A DNA stretch of 64,000 nucleotides from NCBI RefSeq assembly GCF_003143935.1, contig NZ_QFRX01000001.1, positions 3,084,292 through 3,148,291 of the forward strand. The letters are read 5' to 3'. The position numbers and the translations under genes are program-made. The stretch's first letter is position 1. Every line of letters starts with the position of its first letter. This stretch comes from Streptomyces sp. Act143. GTDB lineage: Bacteria > Actinomycetota > Actinomycetes > Streptomycetales > Streptomycetaceae. This document shows, piece after piece, positions 30,768 through 39,251 of this stretch. The notes beneath the pieces were generated by a model. That model was not told the DNA's origin and ran no database searches. It saw only the letters and a program-made list of their open reading frames with translations.

Positions 30768-32942
30768 TCACCACGCCCCCAGACGCAGGACGTGGTCCTC
30801 CCCGGCGACGAGGTCGAGCGGCTCGGCGCCGGAGGAAGTCCTCAGTTCGACGCGGTGGCTGCGGGTGGGGCGCAGCACCGCGGTGGCTTGCCGTGGGGTC
30901 CAGATGAGGTCGAGTTCGGCGCCGAACCGGGTGCGGACGCCGAGGAGCCGGCCGCTGGGGTACCGGTCGGGCAGTGCGGGCAGCAGGACCAGCCGGTCCG
31001 GGGTCGACTGCACGAGCATCTCGACGAGGACGGCCGGGAGGGTGTGGGCGGCGTCGGCGTTGTAGACGTCGCGGTTCGGGTAGTGGGCGCTCATCAGCGA
31101 GGCGTGGAAGAAGTCGCCCTTGAGGACCTGGCCGAGGGCGTGCGCGACCCGTTCGCCGTCGCGCAGGCGGGCCGCGATCAGGGCATGGTGGAGATGGCCG
31201 TGGGCCGAGTCGTTCTCGGCGCCGCGCAGTTCGAGGGCACGCCGGGCGGCACCGGCGAGGTCGGGGGTGTCGTAGGGGTTGATCTCGTCGAGCGGCCAGA
31301 CGCCGTAGAGGTGGCTGAGGTGGCGGTGGTCGTAGGTGTCCTCCAGGTTCGGCCAGGCCCATTCGGCGAGGGCACCGTCGTCGTTGACCCGGTGCGGTGG
31401 CAGGCGGTCGGCGAGAGCGCGCAGCCGGTCTGCGTCCTGCGGGTGGTACGCGGCGGCCGTGGTCAGCGCGTGCCGGGCCGCCGAGAGGTCCATCGCCGCG
31501 TTGATCGCGCCCCAACTGGCGTTGGCGGGGCGGTTCTCGGGCGAGTAGGAGGGGACGACGACGAGATGGCCGTCGGCGTCGGTGCGGGTGAGGAAGTCCT
31601 CGTAGAACAGGGCGACTTCGGCGAGTGCGGCGGCGGTGCGCGGGTCGCGGGTGCCGGTGGTCTCGTCGTGGTCGACGAGCGGTTTGAGCAGCCAGTCGGC
31701 TCCGGCCGTCCACAGGTGCAGCGGGTATTCGCGGCTGAAGTGGTACGTCAGCCCGGACTCGCCGTCGCTGTGCGGCGGGGCGACGACCCCGCGGGCGCCG
31801 AAGATCGCGCGGGCGTTGTCGCGCCAGTCCGCCAGTTGCCCGTGGATGAGTGAGGCGAGCGCCTCGGTCACCTCCGGAAGGGCGGCTGCCGCGGCGGACG
31901 CGGTCTGGAGGTTGACGTTGGCGTCGTTGGTGAACGCGCCCGACCAGGCGGTGTCCCAGTCGCCGGTCCACAGGCCGGTGAGGCGGGGCGGGAGCAGTCC
32001 GGCGGCGGAGAGCAGGTGGTAGCGGCCGGCCGCGAAGAGGCGCTCCAGCAGGGCGGGGCTGTCCGGGCGCTCCAGCAACTCCGAGCCGGGCAGGGCCCGT
32101 TCGGCGGGGTCCGCGTCCAGGTCGAGGGTGACGCGTGCGTAGGCGGTGCCGTGCAGCGGGGTGTGCCGGTCGAGCAGGGCGGTGTGGTCGTCGGGGAGGT
32201 CACGCAGGGCGCGGGCCTCCGCCATCACGTCCAGCTCGCCGGTGTGCCGGACGACCCGGGTCAGCAGCAGCACCGACTCCGCGCCGGAGATCCGCACGCC
32301 GGGCGGCGTGAGGGTGGCGGTGCCGCCGGTGAGCTGGACGAGGGTGACGCCGGTGTAGGCGCGGTCGCTGCCGGGGTAGCGGGCGCGCAGGGTGAGCAGG
32401 GCGCCCTCGGGGGTGAGGACGGCGCCCTGGCCGACGCCGAGGTCCTTCGGGGCGCCGGGCAGCCGGTGGTCCAGGGAGATGTCGAGGTGGTCGGCGGTGA
32501 CGCGCTGGACGATGACGTCGTCGGCACGGGAGACGAAGACCTCGCTGTCCCAGCCCTCGTACCGGGTGCGGGTGACGCCGGTGGTGAAGTCGACGGAGCG
32601 GCGGTAGTCACGGACGTCCTCGATCGCGCCGCGCAGCCGGATCTGGAAGGCCGGGTGGAAGGGCTGCACCCATTGCAGGTCCCGTCCGTCCGTGAAGCGC
32701 TCGGCGGCGTCGAGCTCGCCGGCGAGCAACCGGTCCTGGAGGGCGGGGAGTTCGGCGGCCAGCTCGGGCGGGCGGGCCCGGTCGGCGCCGTTGGGGCGGA
32801 CCAGGGTGTGCTGAGTCACGACAACCCGCTCGTCGTTCGGCTCACCGAACACAAGGGTGCCGTGGTGGCCGTTGCCGCTCAGGAAGCCGTCCTCCCAGCG
32901 GCCGGCCGGCCGGGGTTCCCAGGTGCCGTGCACAGGGCTCAT
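30768..32942 (-). CDS. GH95 family enzyme (probable alpha-L-fucosidase or alpha-L-galactosidase)
   Basis: This 724-aa product has the GH95 N-terminal pattern W...GFLSGNGHHGTLVFG, NDANVNLQTA near residue 340 (the Asn-x-Asn region that assists catalysis in this family), and HRHLSHLYGVWPLDEIN near 545. It has no signal peptide. The family inverts alpha-1,2-L-fucosyl (or L-galactosyl) linkages, which matches the fucosylated side chain of xyloglucan. It overlaps GH42 by 4 nt (ATGA). The N-terminal portion is more divergent than the catalytic part, so activity should be regarded as predicted. Confidence 0.82.
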   Translation of the reverse strand: MSPVHGTWEPRPAGRWEDGFLSGNGHHGTLVFGEPNDERVVVTQHTLVRPNGADRARPPELAAELPALQDRLLAGELDAAERFTDGRDLQWVQPFHPAFQIRLRGAIEDVRDYRRSVDFTTGVTRTRYEGWDSEVFVSRADDVIVQRVTADHLDISLDHRLPGAPKDLGVGQGAVLTPEGALLTLRARYPGSDRAYTGVTLVQLTGGTATLTPPGVRISGAESVLLLTRVVRHTGELDVMAEARALRDLPDDHTALLDRHTPLHGTAYARVTLDLDADPAERALPGSELLERPDSPALLERLFAAGRYHLLSAAGLLPPRLTGLWTGDWDTAWSGAFTNDANVNLQTASAAAAALPEVTEALASLIHGQLADWRDNARAIFGARGVVAPPHSDGESGLTYHFSREYPLHLWTAGADWLLKPLVDHDETTGTRDPRTAAALAEVALFYEDFLTRTDADGHLVVVPSYSPENRPANASWGAINAAMDLSAARHALTTAAAYHPQDADRLRALADRLPPHRVNDDGALAEWAWPNLEDTYDHRHLSHLYGVWPLDEINPYDTPDLAGAARRALELRGAENDSAHGHLHHALIAARLRDGERVAHALGQVLKGDFFHASLMSAHYPNRDVYNADAAHTLPAVLVEMLVQSTPDRLVLLPALPDRYPSGRLLGVRTRFGAELDLIWTPRQATAVLRPTRSHRVELRTSSGAEPLDLVAGEDHVLRLGAW

Positions 32943-34906
32943 GGCTTCAGCACCGCCACTCCATGGCGTCCGAGGAAGAGTTCGTCCGTGATGTTCATGC
33001 CGGTCAGGAGATCACAGAAGGCCCCCGGGACCTGCACGGTCACGGACTCGCGGCCGTGGTTGAGCACGAAGAGCAGCTCACCCCGGCGCACGGCCTCCAC
33101 CCCCGCCGGGAGCCCTGCCAGCGTCGGCCGCACCCCCGCCTCGGCCGCGAACCGGGCCAGCAGCCCGCTCAGTTCGGCAGGCTCGGGAAGCGTGGCGAGA
33201 TAGTGGGCCCGGCCCTTGGCCAACAGGGCGGGCAGTCCGTCGAGTTCACCGCCCTTGAAGGCGGCCGCGACGACCGCCTCCGGGTCGGCCTCGATCTCCT
33301 CCGACCACAGGGTGCCGCGGAACCCGTCGCACTCGACGGTCTCCCCCGCGTCCAGCGGCCACCACTCGTGCAGCGTGCGGATGCCGAACAGCTCCCGCAG
33401 GCGGACGTCCATGCCGCCGGGGCGCACCCGGTCGTCCTCGTCGGCAATGCCGGTGAGGAAGCCGGAGACGAGGGTGCCGCCCTGGCGGACGTACCCGAGG
33501 AGGTTCTCGATCGCCGCGTCGGTGAGGGCGTACAGCTGCGGGACGACGACCAGCCGGTAGGGGGTCAGATCATGGTCGGGGTGGGCGAAGTCCGCGGTCA
33601 GGTGGGCCTCCCAAAGGGCCCGGTGCCAGGCGGTGAGGACCTGCGGATAGTCGACCTCGGCCGACAGCCGGCCCTCGTGGGCGCCGGCCCACCAGGAGTG
33701 CCAGTCGTGCAGGACCGCGATGTCGTTGCGGGTATGACGTCCGGTCACCTCAGCCCCGATCCGGGCCAGTTCGGCGCCGAGCTGCTTGACCTCTTGGTAC
33801 GTCCGCCCCTGTTCCCCCGCGTGGCTGACCATCCCGGAGTGGAACTTCTCGGCGCCCTGCCGGGACTGCCGCCACTGGAAGTAGCAGACGGCGTCGGCGC
33901 CGCGGGCGACGGCCTGGAGGGACCAGAGCCGGTTGAGGCCGCGCGGCTTCGGGTGGTTGACACCGCGCCAGTTGACGGGTCCGGCCGCCTGCTCCATCAG
34001 CATCCAGGGGCCGCGGGCCTGGGAGCGGGTCAGGTCCTGGACGAGGGCCGCCTGCTGGGCGCCCAGCGGGTCCCTCGGGTCGGGGTAGAGGTCGACGGAG
34101 ACGACGTCCTCCTCCTCGGCCCACCGCCAGGCGTCCTGGCCCGTCCACAGCGGCATGAAGTTGGTGGTGACCGGGAGGTGCGGGGTGTGCCGCCGCACGA
34201 TGTCCCGTTCGGCGAGAAAGCACTCCAGGAGCATGTCGGAGGTGAACCGCTTGAAGTCGAGCACCTGCGTCGGGTTCTTCATGTAGTGGGCGTGCCGCGG
34301 GGTGTGGACCTCGGCCCAGTCGCCGTAGCCCTGGCTCCAGAAGGCGGTGCCCCACGCGGAGTTGAGGGCGTCGAGCGTGCCGTAGCGCCGCCGGAGCCAG
34401 TCCCTGAACCGGGCGGCGGCCTCGTCGCCCCAGTCGAAGGTGCAGTACTCGTTGTTGATGTGCCACATCGTGAGGGCCGGGTGGCCGCCGTAGCGGGCGG
34501 CGAGGTCCTCGGTGATGGCGGCGGCACAGCGCCGGTAGACGGCGCTGGAGTGCGAGAAGTGCTGCCGGCCGCCCCACCACTCGGTGCGCCCGTCCTGGTC
34601 GACGGGCAGGGTGTCGGGGTGCAGATGCCCCATCCAGGGCGGTGGCGAGGCGGTCGGGGTGGCCAGGACGACGCCGATGCCGTGCTCGTGCATCAGGTCC
34701 ATGAGCCGGTCCAGCCAGCCGAACTCCCGCTCCCCCGGACGGGGTTCGAGCTTGGCCCAGGAGAACACTCCGAGGGTGACGGAGTTGACGCCGGCGTCCT
34801 TCATCAGCCGGACGTCCTCGTGCCAGGTCTCCTCGGGCCACTGCTCGGGGTTGTAGTCGCCGCCGAAGAGGAGGCGGCCGCGCGTGACGTCACCGAGCCC
34901 CGGCAT
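32939..34906 (-). CDS. GH42 beta-galactosidase
   Basis: This 655-aa enzyme begins with LLFGGDYNPEQWPEETWHEDVRLM, typical of GH42. The acid/base Glu is in MWHINNEY near residue 152, and the nucleophile Glu is in WMLMEQAAGPVNW near 304. The trimerisation and C-terminal beta domains follow. No signal peptide is seen. The start ATG shares one base with the GH74 stop. The open frame continues upstream inside GH74 and is not used. In context it would remove beta-linked galactose from xyloglucan oligosaccharides. Confidence 0.92.
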   Translation of the reverse strand: MPGLGDVTRGRLLFGGDYNPEQWPEETWHEDVRLMKDAGVNSVTLGVFSWAKLEPRPGEREFGWLDRLMDLMHEHGIGVVLATPTASPPPWMGHLHPDTLPVDQDGRTEWWGGRQHFSHSSAVYRRCAAAITEDLAARYGGHPALTMWHINNEYCTFDWGDEAAARFRDWLRRRYGTLDALNSAWGTAFWSQGYGDWAEVHTPRHAHYMKNPTQVLDFKRFTSDMLLECFLAERDIVRRHTPHLPVTTNFMPLWTGQDAWRWAEEEDVVSVDLYPDPRDPLGAQQAALVQDLTRSQARGPWMLMEQAAGPVNWRGVNHPKPRGLNRLWSLQAVARGADAVCYFQWRQSRQGAEKFHSGMVSHAGEQGRTYQEVKQLGAELARIGAEVTGRHTRNDIAVLHDWHSWWAGAHEGRLSAEVDYPQVLTAWHRALWEAHLTADFAHPDHDLTPYRLVVVPQLYALTDAAIENLLGYVRQGGTLVSGFLTGIADEDDRVRPGGMDVRLRELFGIRTLHEWWPLDAGETVECDGFRGTLWSEEIEADPEAVVAAAFKGGELDGLPALLAKGRAHYLATLPEPAELSGLLARFAAEAGVRPTLAGLPAGVEAVRRGELLFVLNHGRESVTVQVPGAFCDLLTGMNITDELFLGRHGVAVLKP

Positions 34907-37113
34907 CACACCGGCTCCCCGTACTGGATGCCGCGCCCGTTGGTGGCGAGGTACACCCGCCCGTGGATCCTCGGGTCCCCGGTGATCGCCTCGCCGGTCC
35001 AGCCCCACTGGTGCCGGTCGTCGTTGATGCGCACCCAGGTCTTCGCCTCGTCGTCGGAGCGGTACACGGCGGTGATCGACTCGATGGTGCCGACCAGGTA
35101 GACCGCCGGATAGGCGGCCCCGTCGGCGGCCTTGCCGAAGCCGAGGGTGTACGCGGCCCGGCAGCTGCCGACCCTGGAGAAGCCGGCGCCCCCGTCGGTG
35201 GACCGGTACAGCCCGTTCCCCTTGACGCTCAGCCAGAGGTCGCCGGCCCGGCCGGGGGCCGCGACCAGCTCGAACTGGCTGTCACCGGCCGGCAGTCCGG
35301 ACGCCCGCGCGGTGAACGTGGCACCGCTGTCAGTGCTGGCCAGCAGCGTTCCCGTGTCGGTGTCGTAGGCGTAGAAGCGCGTCGGGTCGGCCGGGTCGGC
35401 GACCGGCGTGGCGCCCTTGGGGAAGGAGGGGACCTCGGCCCAGCCGGCCCCGTTGTCGGTGGAGCGGTGGGCCGGGTACCTGGTGCCGTCCCAGTGCACG
35501 AAGACCCACAGCAGGACGCTGCCGTCGGCGTTGACGGCGATCGGCCCCGGTGCGTCCTTGGCGAGGGCGGGCTGGGCCGCGAAGGGCGCCCAGGTCTGCC
35601 CGCCGTCGTTGGAGTACGCCCCGTTGCCGTGGTCGCCCCACCCGGTGCGCACGACGTAGGCCGGCTTGGCCGCGGCCTGCGCGAGCCCCGTCGCGGTCCC
35701 GAACACGGGGTTCGAGGCCATGCCGCGCGAGGGCGATGCGGTGAGCTTCTCGTGGTACATCACACCGATGTCCCCGGACCCGCTGATCAGGTGCGCCGCC
35801 CCGGCCGGGGGCGAGATGAGCAGCCGCGCGGAGGCCTCTTCGAGCCCGCGGATCTGCGGGGCCCAGTTCTTGAGGTCCCGGGTGCCGTAGAGGGTGGCGC
35901 CGGTGCCGTAGACGATGTGCCGGGAGTCGTACGGATCGAGCGCGAGCGCCTGGATCCACCAGCCGAACTTGGGGGCGTCCGCGCCCCACCTGAGATAAGG
36001 GGTCTCGGAGACGTCGAGGACGGCGGAGTCCTTCAGGGAGGTCCAGGAGCGGCCGCCGTCGGTGGACCGGAAGACGGTGTCGACGAGGGCCCAGCGGTTG
36101 TTGGTGGAGACGACGAGGGTGCCGGGCCGCCGGGCGTCCACGGCGACCCCGCCGTAGCCGAAGGAGTCGGTGCCGCCGTCGGCGGTGGTCCCGCCCGGCT
36201 TCACGGGCGTGACCTCACGCCACTTCCCGTCGGCGGTGCACAGCACGTGCACGCTGCCGTCGGACTGGCCGTTCGGCCCGGGCGCGTCGGCGTACGTCAG
36301 ATACAGCTGGCGGGTGTGCTTGTCGTACGCGGCCCGGATCGGCACCTTGGCGGCGGCACCGGAGGGCTGTCCGGCGACGGCTTCCCAGGTGGTGCCGTCC
36401 GCGGTGCGGTACAGGTTGGCGGCGGTGCCGTCGGAGTCGCCCCAGCCGGCGTAGAGGGTGCGCCCGGCGGCGACGAGGAGGGTGACGCCCTGCCCGGAGG
36501 CGCTGGGCGTCACCGGGAAGCCGGTGGCCGGGGCCCAAGTGGCGCCCCGGTCGGTGGACTTGAGCAGCCCGTCGTGTCTCGTCCCGAGCCACAGGGTGTC
36601 ACTGTCCCGGGGATCGACGAGCAGCCGCTCCCCGCATCCCCGCCCGTCCTCGTTGGCCCCGAGCTTCACGGTGAGATCGGTACGGGCCCAGGTGGCGCCG
36701 CGGTCGTCGGAGCGCAGGACGGCACCGTTGGAGGCCCAGGGCTGCGCGTACGTACCGAGGGCGAGGTAGAGCCGGTCCGGATGGGCGGGGTCGATCGCCA
36801 TGGCCTCGACCCCGAGGAGGTTCCAGTCGTCCCAGCCGAGGTGATCGGTGAGCGGCGTCCACCGCGCGGCCGAGTCGTCCCACCGGTAGGCGCCGCCGAT
36901 GTCGGTGCGGGCGTAGGCGAGCCCGCGGACGGCGGGGTGGAAGAGGACACCGGTGACGAAACCGGTGCCGCCCTGGACGACGTTGCGCCAGCGGTAGGTG
37001 GTCGTGGCGGAGACGGCCAGGGCCCGCCCCTGGCTCAGCGGGACGGCGGTGAGCGCGGCGGCAGCAGCGGCCCCGGCAAGAACGGCACGACGACTAGGCC
37101 GTGATGCGCGCAT
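34906..37113 (-). CDS. Secreted GH74 xyloglucanase
   Basis: This 735-aa protein starts MRASRPSRRAVLAGAAAAAAL, a twin-arginine signal. Then come two seven-bladed propellers with many BNR/Asp-box repeats (SDDRGATW, STDRGATW, STDGGRSW, SNDGGQTW). The GH74 signature ARTDIGGAYRWD near residue 72 carries one of the two catalytic Asp. GH74 enzymes are specific for the xyloglucan backbone, making this the most informative gene for the substrate of the cluster. No carbohydrate-binding module is attached, unlike many GH74 proteins. The frame extends 36 codons upstream through an intergenic repeat and is not coding there. Confidence 0.93.
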   Translation of the reverse strand: MRASRPSRRAVLAGAAAAAALTAVPLSQGRALAVSATTTYRWRNVVQGGTGFVTGVLFHPAVRGLAYARTDIGGAYRWDDSAARWTPLTDHLGWDDWNLLGVEAMAIDPAHPDRLYLALGTYAQPWASNGAVLRSDDRGATWARTDLTVKLGANEDGRGCGERLLVDPRDSDTLWLGTRHDGLLKSTDRGATWAPATGFPVTPSASGQGVTLLVAAGRTLYAGWGDSDGTAANLYRTADGTTWEAVAGQPSGAAAKVPIRAAYDKHTRQLYLTYADAPGPNGQSDGSVHVLCTADGKWREVTPVKPGGTTADGGTDSFGYGGVAVDARRPGTLVVSTNNRWALVDTVFRSTDGGRSWTSLKDSAVLDVSETPYLRWGADAPKFGWWIQALALDPYDSRHIVYGTGATLYGTRDLKNWAPQIRGLEEASARLLISPPAGAAHLISGSGDIGVMYHEKLTASPSRGMASNPVFGTATGLAQAAAKPAYVVRTGWGDHGNGAYSNDGGQTWAPFAAQPALAKDAPGPIAVNADGSVLLWVFVHWDGTRYPAHRSTDNGAGWAEVPSFPKGATPVADPADPTRFYAYDTDTGTLLASTDSGATFTARASGLPAGDSQFELVAAPGRAGDLWLSVKGNGLYRSTDGGAGFSRVGSCRAAYTLGFGKAADGAAYPAVYLVGTIESITAVYRSDDEAKTWVRINDDRHQWGWTGEAITGDPRIHGRVYLATNGRGIQYGEPV

Positions 37114-37155
37114 GACACATACCTCACTGAAGGAGAAACGGGAGGGAGACCTGCT

Positions 37156-37184
37156 CAAGGGGCGCGGGGAACTGCGCGACCAGC
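37156..37184. repeat. Streptomyces intergenic repeat element, copy 3 (inverted)
   Basis: This is the reverse complement of copies 1 and 2, between the permease stop and the GH74 start. The sequence AAGGGGCGCGGGGAACTGCG continues CGACCAGCC. It lies within an otherwise tightly packed operon, so it is likely transcribed and can form a small hairpin in the message. Confidence 0.75.
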
Positions 37185-37242
37185 CACGACGAGACCCGCA
37201 CGCGCCGGCCGGTCCACGCACCCCCGCCGATCAGGCGACCGG

Positions 37243-38193
37243 TCACCCCTTGACCGCGCCGGTCAACATGCCCTTCTTGAAGTGCCGCTGCACGAACGGC
37301 GACAGCACGGTCACCGGCAGCAACGCCATCACCATCACGGCCATCTGCACGGCGAGCCCCGACAACTGCCCGGTCTTGATCGCCTGCCCCAGCCCCACCG
37401 GCGCCTCCTGCTTCTGCACCAGCTGGATCATGACGTTCTGCAGCGGCATCATGTCCTGGTCGTTCAGGTAGAGGGACGCATTGAACCACGCGCTCCAGTA
37501 ACCCACCGCGTAGAACAGGGTGATGACGGCGAGCACGGCCCGCGACAACGGCATCACGATCTGCCAGAGAATCCGGAAGTCCCCGGCCCCGTCGATCCGC
37601 GCACTGTCGATCAGCTCCGACGAGATCCCCATGAAGAACCCGCGCAGCACCAGGATGTTGAAGACACTGATCGCACTCGGCAGGATCAGCGCGAGATAGC
37701 TGTCCGTCAGCCCGAGGGTCTGCACCAGCAGGTACGTCGGGATGAGCCCGGCGCTGAAGAACATCGTCGCCAGCAGCACCATCAGGATCCACCGGTGCCC
37801 GAGCGAGCCGGACCGCGAAAGCCCGTACGCGCACAGCACGGACACGGTCATCGAGAACGCCGTACCCACCAGCGTGACGAGCACGCTGATGACGGCCGCC
37901 CTGGTGACCTGTCCCCCGCTGAGCAGCTCCTGGTAGGCCACGAAGGTGATGCCCTTCGGCACCATCACCAGCCCGCCGGCCTCGTCGATGGTCTTGCGCG
38001 AGGAGAGGCTGGTGACGACCACGATCCACAGCGGGAACACGATGGCCAGGCAGGCGAGCCCGAGCACGAGACCTTTGCTCGCCAGCCCCGCCTTCGAGGG
38101 CGGCTCCTCCCACACCGGCCGGGGCGGCGCGGCCCACCAGCCGGGCTTCGCCGCGGACTTGCCGACGGCGGGTTCGTCGATGACGGCGGTCAT
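37243..38193 (-). CDS. Carbohydrate ABC transporter permease (CUT1, LplC-like)
   Basis: This 316-aa protein has six predicted membrane segments. The EAA loop IDSARIDGAGDFRILWQIVMPLSRAVLAVI is near residue 215, where it docks the ATPase. The C-terminal RHFKKGMLTGAVKG is typical of the LplC/YtcP group. The start ATG overlaps the upstream permease stop by 4 nt. No ATPase gene is present in the cluster; streptomycete sugar importers of this class usually share the ATPase MsiK. Confidence 0.93.
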   Translation of the reverse strand: MTAVIDEPAVGKSAAKPGWWAAPPRPVWEEPPSKAGLASKGLVLGLACLAIVFPLWIVVVTSLSSRKTIDEAGGLVMVPKGITFVAYQELLSGGQVTRAAVISVLVTLVGTAFSMTVSVLCAYGLSRSGSLGHRWILMVLLATMFFSAGLIPTYLLVQTLGLTDSYLALILPSAISVFNILVLRGFFMGISSELIDSARIDGAGDFRILWQIVMPLSRAVLAVITLFYAVGYWSAWFNASLYLNDQDMMPLQNVMIQLVQKQEAPVGLGQAIKTGQLSGLAVQMAVMVMALLPVTVLSPFVQRHFKKGMLTGAVKG

Positions 38194-39230
38194 TTCTTGT
38201 ACACCCCCTGCTCGCCCATGAGATGGGCCACCTTGTTCGCGGCCAGGACGAGACCGATGCTGATGACGCCCTTGATGAGTCCGGCGGCGGCCGCGTAGCC
38301 GAAGTCCTGGTTGCGGACGCCGTTCCACCACACGAAGGTGTCGAGCACTTCCGCGGCGCCCGGTCCCACGGCGTCGCGCTGGAGCAGGATCTGTTCGAAG
38401 CCCACCGTCAACGCGTCACCGACGCGCAGCACCAGCAGCAGCGCGATCACCGGCCGCAGCGCGGGCAGGGTGACGTGCCACATCCGGCGCCACCGTGAGG
38501 CCCCGTCCATGGCGGCGGCCTCGTACAGGTCCGGGCTCACGGACGCCAGCGCGGCGAGGAAGACGATGATCCCCCAGCCGGCGTCCTTCCACACGGACTG
38601 CGCGGTGACCAGGAACTTGAAGGTGTTCGGGTCGGTCATGATGTCGAGGCCGTCGTACCCGTGCTGGCGCAGCAGCTGGGAGAGGAGCCCCGCGCCGCCC
38701 AGCAGCTGCTGGAAGACCGAGATCACCAGCACCCATGAGAAGAAGTGCGGCAGGTAGAGCACGGCCTGGGCGATCGCCCGCACCCGGGGTCTGACCACGC
38801 TGTTGATGAGGAGCGCGAGCAGGATCGGGACGGGGAAGAACAGCAGGAGCTGGAGGAAGAACAGCACCAGCGTGTTCTGGACGGCCGACCAGAAGGACGA
38901 GTCCTCGAAGATCCGCTGGAAGTTCTCCAGCCCCACCCAGGGGCTGTGCAGCATGGACACGACCCCGTTGTCGCTGATGTAGGGGTCGTAGTCCTGGAAG
39001 GCCACCACGTTGCCGAGGATCGGCACGTAGTTGAAGAGCAGTACCAGAACGACGGCCGGCAGCGTCATCAGGAGCAGGACGCGGTCGCGTCTGAACCTGA
39101 GTCGCAGACTCAGCTTTCCCGGACGTGATTTCCGGCTGGAACCGGTGGCGCCGCCGGACGCCACCGGGGTCTTCGCCGTCGAGTCGGCCTCGGTCCTGCT
39201 CCGAGGCACCGTGCTGTGGGACACGGCCAT
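38190..39230 (-). CDS. Carbohydrate ABC transporter permease (CUT1, LplB-like)
   Basis: This 346-aa protein has a basic, Ser/Thr-rich N-terminal tail of ~45 residues, six membrane segments, and the EAA loop YEAAAMDGASRWRRMWHVTLPALRPVIALL. It forms the heterodimeric membrane channel with the downstream permease and follows the solute-binding protein gene by 21 nt. The family imports oligosaccharides or modified sugars. Confidence 0.93.
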   Translation of the reverse strand: MAVSHSTVPRSRTEADSTAKTPVASGGATGSSRKSRPGKLSLRLRFRRDRVLLLMTLPAVVLVLLFNYVPILGNVVAFQDYDPYISDNGVVSMLHSPWVGLENFQRIFEDSSFWSAVQNTLVLFFLQLLLFFPVPILLALLINSVVRPRVRAIAQAVLYLPHFFSWVLVISVFQQLLGGAGLLSQLLRQHGYDGLDIMTDPNTFKFLVTAQSVWKDAGWGIIVFLAALASVSPDLYEAAAMDGASRWRRMWHVTLPALRPVIALLLVLRVGDALTVGFEQILLQRDAVGPGAAEVLDTFVWWNGVRNQDFGYAAAAGLIKGVISIGLVLAANKVAHLMGEQGVYKK

Positions 39231-39251
39231 TCTCCTTGCCTCGGTAGCGGG

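Noticed and set aside
32016..37104. Several 350-700-aa plus-strand open frames over GH95, GH42 and GH74
   Set aside because: All are antisense shadows with no ribosome binding sites or recognisable domains.
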